From Gammaproteobacteria bacterium UBA5109 (GTDB lineage Bacteria; Pseudomonadota; Gammaproteobacteria; Pseudomonadales; Pseudohongiellaceae), in the NCBI GenBank assembly GCA_002414385.1, contig DHZH01000002.1, forward strand, positions 186,001 through 250,000: a stretch of DNA of 64,000 bases, in the 5' to 3' direction. This document shows, one piece after another, positions 60,151 through 64,000 of this stretch. The position numbers and the translations under genes are program-made. Under the pieces are notes generated by a model, which saw only the letters and a program-made list of their open reading frames with translations, had not been told where the DNA came from and did no database searches. Positions within the stretch are counted from its first letter, which is position 1. Each line of letters begins with the position of its first letter.

Positions 60151-60310
60151 AGGCAAATACTACAGTTTAGAAGAAGCCAGGAACGCAAATGATGTTCAGG
60201 GCTATGCTAAAGAGAACAAATCCAAAGGCGATAAGGACAAGTTCAACGATATTCTTGAGCGAATGGCTAAAAACTTGCCAGTAGCCGATCAAACATCAAA
60301 GAAGGGGTAG
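60143..60310 (+). CDS. 55-residue hydrophilic protein (passenger)
   Basis: The frame starts at the ATG at 60143, overlaps the end of the metalloprotease gene by eight bases and ends in TAG at 60310. It reads MSRGKYYSLEEARNA, then GYAKENKSKGDKDKF and ends with DQTSKKG. The protein is highly charged, probably helical, with no Cys or membrane part. Its last 44 bases overlap the convergent transposase 3' end. It is too short to assign and could be a fourth gene of the cargo operon or a spurious frame; the tight overlap favours a real gene. Confidence 0.5.
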   Translation: MSRGKYYSLEEARNANDVQGYAKENKSKGDKDKFNDILERMAKNLPVADQTSKKG

Positions 60311-61133
60311 TTCTCATATTGTAACGATATTCAAACTCTGCCAGATAGTTAGGCAGATACTTCCTTGAAACGTGAATATGAGTGCCTCTGATCGATAGCT
60401 TTAATCTAGCCCAGTAGCCTTCCAGAGTGTTTGTATGGTGGATTCCTTTAGTCCACTGGTAGCCGCTGTGCTTAACGTATCCATGAATATAGCCGTGATC
60501 TCGGAGCTTCTTATAGGCTTGTAGTTCATCACTGCTGATAGTTGAGCCTTTCTCAACTGTCGCGCAGATAGGCGGGATAAGGGCTTTCTGGCCAGCATTC
60601 TTGACTACTTTAGTCATGACTTTGCCGTCACGCTCAATAACGCCAAGAACAGCAGTTTTATTGCCTTTTCTGCTTGGGCGACCTACTTGCTGGCTTTTAC
60701 CGCCGACATAGGTTTCATCTACTTCCAGATGGCCTGACAAGGGTGGATCGCCATCTACATCAGCCATGTACTTGCGTATTTCATGCCCCATACGCCACGC
60801 TGTTTTATAGGTAACGGAGAGCTGGCGCTGTAATTCCTTGGCAGGAACGCCATGCCTGGTAGTGGTGAATAGATAAATAGCATAAAACCACTTCTGCAAT
60901 GGAGTAGAAGAGCGGTGAAATGGAGTGCCAGCCATCGGGCTAATTTGGTGGCCGCAAAACTGGCAAGAATACACTGGGCGGCCTGAAACTTTATGAAATT
61001 TGCTGGCCTTTTCACACTTTGGACAGGCTAATTTACGGTCTTTACCATAACGCACTGTCATTAAGTGCTCTAGGCAGGTATCATCATCTGGGAATTGTTT
61101 GAAAAACTGTAATACGCTTAGTGGTTTAGACAT
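60267..61133 (-). CDS. IS1595-family transposase (ISXO2-like)
   Basis: This 288-residue transposase has an N-terminal zinc ribbon with Cys37, Cys40, Cys57 and Cys60 (CPKCEKASKF then SCQFCGHQISPMAGTPFH), a helical DNA-binding part, and the catalytic domain with EVDETYVGGK (Asp139), SSDELQAY (Asp202) and HTNTLEGYWARLK (Asn235/Glu238). These are the signatures of the ISXO2-like DDE_Tnp_IS1595 domain. A strong GGAGG ribosome site lies nine bases upstream, and the right inverted repeat is 38 bp from the start codon. Frame and motifs look intact, so the element may be active. Confidence 0.93.
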   Translation of the reverse strand: MSKPLSVLQFFKQFPDDDTCLEHLMTVRYGKDRKLACPKCEKASKFHKVSGRPVYSCQFCGHQISPMAGTPFHRSSTPLQKWFYAIYLFTTTRHGVPAKELQRQLSVTYKTAWRMGHEIRKYMADVDGDPPLSGHLEVDETYVGGKSQQVGRPSRKGNKTAVLGVIERDGKVMTKVVKNAGQKALIPPICATVEKGSTISSDELQAYKKLRDHGYIHGYVKHSGYQWTKGIHHTNTLEGYWARLKLSIRGTHIHVSRKYLPNYLAEFEYRYNMRTTPSLMFDRLLASF

Positions 61134-61170
61134 GGTTTCTTATCCTCCATGGCAAGTATATTCTCACATC

Positions 61171-61193
61171 TTTATACTTGAGTCAAGGGGATA
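61171..61193 (-). repeat. Right terminal inverted repeat
   Basis: On the reverse strand this is the partner of the left repeat, differing by one base. It lies just upstream of the transposase start and may hold part of its promoter. The outer six bases (61194-61199) complete the inferred element end. Confidence 0.9.
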
Positions 61194-61199
61194 ACTGCG

Positions 61200-61207
61200 A
61201 AAAAGCT
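61200..61207. repeat. Right 8-bp target-site duplication
   Basis: Second copy of AAAAAGCT, matching 58358-58365. The equal six-base offset outside both inverted repeats supports this as the true element boundary. Confidence 0.7.
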
Positions 61208-61218
61208 GGCTAAGCGTA

Positions 61219-61239
61219 TATAATTCCAATACTTATTGG
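61219..61239 (+). promoter_or_regulatory. -10 box and small palindrome upstream of the LysM gene
   Basis: TATAAT (61219-61224) is followed by the perfect palindrome CCAATA-CT-TATTGG (61226-61239). The -35 position for this box would fall at the edge of the insertion element. This may be the promoter of the LysM-dprA genes, with the palindrome as an operator or short hairpin; no -35 consensus is visible. Confidence 0.35.
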
Positions 61240-61322
61240 TAATATGTCGCAAATATGCTTAGCTGAAAGGGTCGCGTTTCACCGATGATTCTTTTCAGTC
61301 CAGAGTAATAAAGAGGTTGAGG

Positions 61323-62465
61323 ATGCCCAACACTCACTTCAAGAGTTTCAGTACCACGGCCCTTTTGCTGGTATTAGTGCTGTCGTTTCTGCTTGCGCTG
61401 TTGCCTGCACAGGCCCAGCAGGGTGATGTCATTACCATTCGTGAAGATTCGCCTGATCGCTATGTCGTAGTCGAAGGCGACACATTATGGGACATTGCCG
61501 GCGTTTTCCTCGAAGAACCCTGGTTGTGGCCAGAAATCTGGCAGCTTAATCCGCAAATTCGCAATCCTGACCTGATTTATCCTGGTGACAGCATTGTGAT
61601 GTATTACCAGGATGGCCAGCCCCGTGTGACTGTTCAGCGAGGTGGAAATGCCCTGGCTGGCGACCCGGACAGATCGGATATCAACAATACACAGTTGCCG
61701 GTTGTCACCCTCTCGCCGCGAGTCAGACGCGAAGCCCTGCTGAGCCCGATTCCCGCTATTTCACTCGAATCCATGAGCTCCTACCTGAGCCGGAACCGAA
61801 TTATCGGCCTGAACGAACTGGATAATGCACCAACAGTTATCGGTTCCCGCAGTGATACCCAGTTCTCCAGTGAAAACGACGTCATTTTTGCCAGTGGGGC
61901 ATGGGATGAAAGCATAGCTACCTATGAAATTGTTCGCCCCACCCGAGAAGTCCTGGATCCGCAAAGCGGTCAGGCAATTGCTATTGAAGCAGAGCTGGTA
62001 GGCAGTGCCACCATGCTGGAAAACAACAATGGTGCGGCTACCCTGATAGTCGAGAATAATGTCCAGGAAGTGCGCATTGGTGATTATTTTGTGGCTGGCG
62101 AGTCTCTCAGGCTGGCCTCACAGTATTTCCCGGTGGCGCCGGACTTTGACGTTAACGCCCGGATTGTGGATATAAATTTCGGACGCAATATTGGCGGCAA
62201 ATATTCCACAGTCATTGTTAATCTGGGGCTGAATGACAATATAGAAACCGGCAACCTGCTTTCGCTGCAAAAGCCGGATTACCTGATTGAAGAACCGGTG
62301 CAACGACAACCGCTGCGTTTGTCCCCACCTGCAGAAACTCTGACTTTCAGTGGCGAGATCTACGGAAGGATACTAATCTACAAAGTGTTTGAAGGTCACA
62401 GCTTTGCCCTGGTACTGAGCAGTGGATTGCCGGTCTCATTGAGTGACAAGGTGATCACGCCCTAG
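61323..62465 (+). CDS. LysM-domain secreted protein
   Basis: The protein has about 380 residues with a Sec signal peptide (about 1-32, cleavage near AQA) and one N-terminal LysM domain (about 44-95: YVVVEGDTLWDIAGVFLEEP, then WLWPEIWQLNPQIRNPDLIYPGDSI). The rest is a beta-rich region of unknown function ending with SLSDKVITP. The ATG at 61323 is preferred, since GAGG precedes it by six bases; a TTG at 61317 would overlap that site. It corresponds in position to the LysM gene between def and dprA in Pseudomonas. It probably binds peptidoglycan in the periplasm. Confidence 0.88.
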   Translation: MPNTHFKSFSTTALLLVLVLSFLLALLPAQAQQGDVITIREDSPDRYVVVEGDTLWDIAGVFLEEPWLWPEIWQLNPQIRNPDLIYPGDSIVMYYQDGQPRVTVQRGGNALAGDPDRSDINNTQLPVVTLSPRVRREALLSPIPAISLESMSSYLSRNRIIGLNELDNAPTVIGSRSDTQFSSENDVIFASGAWDESIATYEIVRPTREVLDPQSGQAIAIEAELVGSATMLENNNGAATLIVENNVQEVRIGDYFVAGESLRLASQYFPVAPDFDVNARIVDINFGRNIGGKYSTVIVNLGLNDNIETGNLLSLQKPDYLIEEPVQRQPLRLSPPAETLTFSGEIYGRILIYKVFEGHSFALVLSSGLPVSLSDKVITP

Positions 62466-62505
62466 GGTTTTATACTTTTATCTTTTATGATCATGGACGA
62501 TCAGG

Positions 62506-63627
62506 ATGCAGGACCAGAATCTAGCCGCATGGCTTAGCCTCAGCATGACCCCCGGGGTATCAGCAAAACTGTTTTATGCCTTGCTGGAAAACAAAACCTC
62601 CCCGCCTGATTTTCTCAAAGCAGACTTTTCGTTTTCCGGTAAGCACCGGCAAGGCGGTGACGCTGATAAATTTACTGCAGCCTGCCGCCAGCTTGCGAGA
62701 TCAAAACAAGTCAAAGAAAAAGTGCAGCGTGCATTAGCCTGGCGTCAGCAGGAAGACTGCCATATTCTCACTCTGGATTGTGCCGAATATCCTGCCCTGC
62801 TTAAAGCAATCCCTGACCCACCACCTCTGCTCTATGTTCAGGGCTCGCCGACAATACTTAACATGCCTCAACTGGCCATGGTCGGCAGTCGAAAACCAAC
62901 CCCGGGGGGCCGGGCCCTGGCAAGGCATCTGGCCACTGAATCAAGTCAGGCGAATTTTGTCATATGCAGTGGCATGGCCCTGGGAGTTGATACAGAAAGT
63001 CATGTTGGCGCTATGCAGGCTGGTGGCAGCAGTGTTGCTGTACTGGGCAGCGGGATAGATCAGTTATATCCAAAACGCAACAGGGGGCTGGCGGAGAAAC
63101 TACTTGAACAGGGCGCCATTGTTTCAGAATTTCCCCTGGGTTCAGCGCCGGAAGCCTGGCACTTTCCCCAACGTAACCGGATTATCAGCGGCATGAGCCA
63201 GGGCGTGCTGGTGCTTGAGGCTGCTATCAAGAGTGGCTCTCTGATTACAGCCCGCTATGCCCTGGAGCAGGGACGGGAAGTATTTGCTGTTCCGGGTTCC
63301 CCGCACAATCGCATGGCCAGAGGATGTAATTACCTGATCAAAAATGGCGCCAAACTGGTCGAGGAGCTTGATGATATCCTGGAGGAGCTTGGCGGCTTCA
63401 TGACTTTTCGGCAATCTGGAGAGGAGCCGCAGAAAAACTCCCAGCCTGCGATCAGCAAAGCTGCGGAGAGGCTGTTACAGTTTATCGATTTTGAGCAGGC
63501 TTCTGTGGATATACTGGCAAAGCGCAGCGGCATCGAAACGCAAAGTATTATGGCGCTGTTGGTGGAACTTGAGATCAATGATCTGGTTTGCGTCGGACCG
63601 GGAGGCTATTCATTGTCTCCTTCCTGA
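62506..63627 (+). CDS. dprA: DNA processing protein DprA
   Basis: The 373-residue protein has a Rossmann-like core with LAMVGSRKPTPGG, SGMALGVDTESH, GSGIDQLYPKRNRGLAE, SEFPLG and RNRIISGMSQGVLVLEA, and a C-terminal winged-helix part (about 310-373). DprA protects incoming single-stranded DNA and loads RecA in natural transformation. Its partners for competence are outside this window, so competence itself is not shown. It is followed by tsaC after about 22 bp. Confidence 0.95.
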   Translation: MQDQNLAAWLSLSMTPGVSAKLFYALLENKTSPPDFLKADFSFSGKHRQGGDADKFTAACRQLARSKQVKEKVQRALAWRQQEDCHILTLDCAEYPALLKAIPDPPPLLYVQGSPTILNMPQLAMVGSRKPTPGGRALARHLATESSQANFVICSGMALGVDTESHVGAMQAGGSSVAVLGSGIDQLYPKRNRGLAEKLLEQGAIVSEFPLGSAPEAWHFPQRNRIISGMSQGVLVLEAAIKSGSLITARYALEQGREVFAVPGSPHNRMARGCNYLIKNGAKLVEELDDILEELGGFMTFRQSGEEPQKNSQPAISKAAERLLQFIDFEQASVDILAKRSGIETQSIMALLVELEINDLVCVGPGGYSLSPS

Positions 63628-63649
63628 GCATAAGTGATAATGCGCTGCC

Positions 63650-64000
63650 ATGACCGCTACCCATCGAACCAGCACAGCACAGAACCACCTGCTTAAAGGC
63701 GGCATTATTGCCTACCCTACTGAAGGCGTCTGGGGGCTGGGCTGTGACCCTTTTAATGAAAAGGCCGTGTTGCGCATACTGAAACTTAAAGGGCGTGAAG
63801 TCGAAAAAGGCCTGATACTGGCTGCTTCTTCGCTTGAGCAGATTGGGCATTTGCTCAGCAATCTCAGCCAGGAGCACCTGAGCTTGTTGCAGCAGTCCTG
63901 TCCCGGTCCGGATACCTGGCTGATTCCTGATACAGATCAAAAGATTCCACAGTGGATAAAGGGAAGTTTTGCTACAGTAGCGGTGCGAGTCAGCGCGCAC
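63650..64000 (+). CDS. tsaC: Threonylcarbamoyl-AMP synthase TsaC, N-terminal part (3' end outside window)
   Basis: The frame is open from the ATG at 63650 to the window end (117 residues). It contains the YrdC-domain motifs GGIIAYPTEGVWGLGCDP, EKGLILAA and CPGPDTWLIP, followed by ATVAVRVSAH. TsaC makes threonylcarbamoyl-AMP for t6A37 tRNA modification. The dprA-tsaC order is the one conserved in Pseudomonas relatives. Confidence 0.94.
   Translation, partial: MTATHRTSTAQNHLLKGGIIAYPTEGVWGLGCDPFNEKAVLRILKLKGREVEKGLILAASSLEQIGHLLSNLSQEHLSLLQQSCPGPDTWLIPDTDQKIPQWIKGSFATVAVRVSAH

Larger units (their letters stand above)
58366..61199 (-). mobile_element. IS1595-family (ISXO2-like) element with passenger genes
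   Basis: The element is about 2834 bp long. It has 23-bp inverted repeats (58372-58394 and 61171-61193) differing at one position, flanked by the 8-bp duplication AAAAAGCT. A transposase lies at the right end reading leftward. Between the left repeat and the transposase are a possible short RNA, a tRNA-like gene and four small genes, so the element is a cargo-carrying IS. Some IS1595-family elements are known to carry passenger genes. No internal copy of the repeat is seen near the transposase 3' end, so the cargo is inside one mobile unit. It interrupts the gap between def and the LysM gene. Confidence 0.85.

Noticed and set aside
60150..60266. An independent small IS consisting only of the transposase
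   Set aside because: No copy of the inverted repeat occurs near the transposase 3' end; the only partner repeat is at 58372-58394, beyond the cargo.

Overview
This is a 64 kb piece of a gammaproteobacterial chromosome around the replication origin. Gene order resembles Pseudomonas and related marine orders: the atp operon, parBA, rsmG, mnmG, mnmE, yidC, yidD, rnpA and rpmH read leftwards, dnaA, dnaN, recF and gyrB read rightwards, and glyQS, trkAH, rsmB-fmt-def and LysM-dprA-tsaC follow. A Na+/dicarboxylate-type symporter and a TRAP transporter fit an organism that takes up small organic acids. I do not name a genus. No rRNA operon or CRISPR array is visible, and both end genes (spoT, tsaC) are cut by the window.

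Layout. 1-12.0 kb: spoT 3' part, a REC-PAS-GGDEF-EAL regulator overlapping its end, recG, a symporter, ubiA and several small conserved genes. 12.0-16.5 kb: a UspA protein, a small membrane protein, TRAP permeases DctQM, a YciA-type thioesterase and a convergent TRAP binding protein. 16.6-24.5 kb: uvrD, a cold-shock gene, a HexR-type regulator, an alpha/beta hydrolase and glmUS. 24.6-31.7 kb: the complete nine-gene atp operon, bounded by a good sigma70 promoter and a clear intrinsic terminator. 31.7-47.1 kb: the origin core. Two gaps carry DnaA boxes (mnmG-mnmE and rpmH-dnaA), and two perfect parS palindromes lie inside recF. 47.2-58.2 kb: lipid acyltransferases, gmhB, glyQS, trkAH, rsmB, fmt and def.

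The anomalous part is 58.36-61.21 kb. An IS1595-family (ISXO2-like) insertion of about 2.83 kb sits between def and the LysM gene. It has near-perfect 23-bp inverted repeats and an inferred 8-bp target duplication. Besides its transposase it carries: a possible short RNA unit ending in a symmetrical terminator; a class-II-like tRNA gene with a long variable arm; an operator-like promoter; and a compact operon encoding a ribbon-helix-helix-like protein, a two-helix membrane protein with a charged cytoplasmic tail, a stand-alone ImmA/IrrE metalloprotease and a 55-residue protein. This cargo is the best candidate here for an undescribed system: a possible membrane-to-protease-to-repressor switch packaged with a tRNA-like gene on an insertion sequence.

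The rest is mostly core machinery. Assignments there rest on motifs read from the translated sequence and on conserved gene order, with no database search.
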